A stretch of DNA of 64,000 bases from Vacuolonema iberomarrocanum LEGE 07170 (GTDB lineage Bacteria; Cyanobacteriota; Cyanobacteriia; Elainellales; Elainellaceae), in NCBI GenBank assembly GCA_015207365.1, contig JADEXA010000017.1, positions 1 to 64,000 of the forward strand, in the 5' to 3' direction. Below the pieces are notes generated by a model. That model was not told the origin of the DNA and ran no database searches. It was given only the letters and a program-made list of their open reading frames with translations. The translations under genes and the position numbers were made by a program. Positions within the stretch are counted from its first letter, which is position 1. Each line of letters begins with the position of its first letter. This document shows positions 63,308 through 64,000 of the stretch, piece by piece.

Positions 63308-64000
63308 TCAGTCAGATAGCTGGTTAAGGGTTCCGATTACCCCATAGCGATCGCCCTGAAGGGCCATCGCATCGATCATGCAACTGCCACAGCTTTGCGC
63401 GTTCAGTATGGCTTGGATCTGGCTCCAGGAAATTCCGACCCAAGGGAAATGCCCTACCGGAGCCTCCATGGACTGGGTCAGCTCTGGTTCTGTGAACCAC
63501 TCTGGAGAGACAACGTTATCGTGATCGATTGTCGGATGCATCCAACCGACCTGCTGTCCAAATGCTCGGACGGCTTCTTCCCGGTCGTTGGGATATTGGG
63601 CCATCACTTCCTGTCAAATTTGTCCCTGTACACTAAAACCGAATCGACCATCGCTGGCTTCCAGCCACAGCTGATCCAGAATTTGCAGTTGATCGGCTGG
63701 AATGTTTTCTACTAGGGGAATAACAAAAATAGGGGTTGCAGAATCCAAGGATGATTTTTTCTGAGAGGGGGCGCACCGCGCCCCCTCTCAGAAAAAATCA
63801 TCTCCTCAATCAGCAATGCGCAAAAATATGGCCATTGGGATGGATCCACTGATTCAGCAACTGACGGGTCTCGCGATCGGCGTTTTGCCAGTCCTGATTA
63901 TCCAGCTCGTTTCGTAGAGCGGCGAGGACATCATCACTGGCTTCGTTGGGAGGAGCTTGAGCAACTTGAACGGGGGAAGGAGCCAGGGCGGGTGCTTCAG
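63308..64000 (-). pseudogene. GUN4-domain protein gene, broken by element insertion and a TGA stop; start beyond the window
   Basis: GUN4 domains bind Mg-porphyrins and regulate chlorophyll synthesis; many cyanobacterial proteins carry GUN4 on other modules. Here a Pro/Ala-rich linker (APALAPSPVQVAQAPPNE) leads into LRNELDNQDWQNADRETRQLLNQWIHPNGHIF, then an 89-bp palindromic element (63732-63820) brings a stop. Downstream in another frame the domain resumes: VIPLVENIPADQLQILDQLWLEASDGRFGFSVQGQI, TGA at 63616-63614 where relatives have Trp, then QEVMAQYPNDREEAVRAFGQQVGWMHP and MEAPVGHFPWVGISW to the stop at 63308. Removing the element and one copy of the 8-bp TATTTTTG duplication joins the halves exactly in frame. 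Confidence 0.88.
63732..63820 (-). mobile_element. Family B palindromic element inserted in the GUN4 gene, with 8-bp target duplication
   Basis: 89 bp. The duplicated target TATTTTTG (minus strand) is at 63821-63828 and 63724-63731. The inner palindrome 63750-63802 has perfect 25-bp arms around ACC. The ends are CGCATTGCTGATTGAGG and CTTGGATTCTGCAACCCC, shared with the copy at 38241-38416. It has no coding capacity, so it must be moved by an enzyme supplied elsewhere. Confidence 0.9.

Overview
The window looks like part of a large cyanobacterial plasmid or chromid. The cyanobacterial assignment rests on the very frequent HIP1 octamer (GCGATCGC and close variants), a GUN4-domain gene remnant, an AMIN-domain TonB-dependent receptor, a cyanobacterial-type GlgC and several DUF families common in filamentous cyanobacteria. 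The extrachromosomal assignment is an inference from a replicon backbone at 18.5-27.0 kb: a primase-like protein, a ten-copy iteron origin, a replication initiator, ParB and ParA, with palindromic sites in front of parA that recur at 63.1 kb. Integration of a plasmid into a chromosome cannot be excluded from this window.

Layout. 0-12.4 kb: a family-5 (peptide/opine/nickel-type) ABC importer on the minus strand (binding protein, two permeases, two ATPases), interrupted twice: by a hicAB toxin-antitoxin pair between the binding protein and the permeases, and by a siderophore islet (lipoprotein binding protein, TonB receptor, AraC regulator, orphan plug protein) between the two ATPases. The receptor and the HicA toxin each carry one in-frame stop codon. 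12.9-15.7 kb: a CHASE histidine kinase and an OmpR-type regulator. 15.8-18.4 kb: an acetoacetate-decarboxylase-fold protein and a secreted Asp/Pro repeat protein. 18.5-27.0 kb: the replication and partition backbone, with a YhcG-type nuclease and an aldo/keto reductase between. 27.1-31 kb: an exported intradiol dioxygenase, two unknown genes in an operon, DUF3891 and GAF proteins. 31.6-36 kb: DUF1206, BASS transporter, PMP3 peptide, a small disordered protein and topoisomerase IB. 36.7-42.6 kb: FAD/Rieske oxidoreductase, spondin/RTX protein, SDR and alpha/beta hydrolase. 43.5-53.1 kb: a 1026-residue membrane protein with eight ~98-residue repeats, a TPR protein, a duplicated-domain lipoprotein, DUF4112, GlgC and another disordered protein. 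53.3-55.6 kb: an exported RidA protein and an exported amine/amino-acid oxidase. 56.5-63 kb: a second, apparently intact family-5 ABC importer with a fused double ATPase. Right edge: a GUN4 pseudogene.

The most striking non-genic feature is a population of small palindromic elements. At least four repeat families and several singletons have long, often perfect inverted arms around a centre of one to a few bases. Family A (about 95 bp, four copies, TA at the ends) includes one copy whose whole interior is a perfect palindrome, while the other three have an asymmetric arm. Family B has one copy inserted into the GUN4 gene with an 8-bp target duplication; removing 97 bp restores the reading frame exactly. 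The other family B copy has itself been invaded by a family A element. No transposase is visible in the window, so the elements must be moved by an enzyme encoded elsewhere.

Functional couplings suggested by context: RidA and the oxidase (removal of imines made by the oxidase, outside the cytoplasm); the AraC regulator and the TonB receptor (shared TGAGAAT half-sites upstream of both); and ParA/ParB with the CTAAAAGTC palindromes. Start codons were often moved inward from the longest reading frame where a Shine-Dalgarno sequence, signal peptide or family N-terminus supported it.
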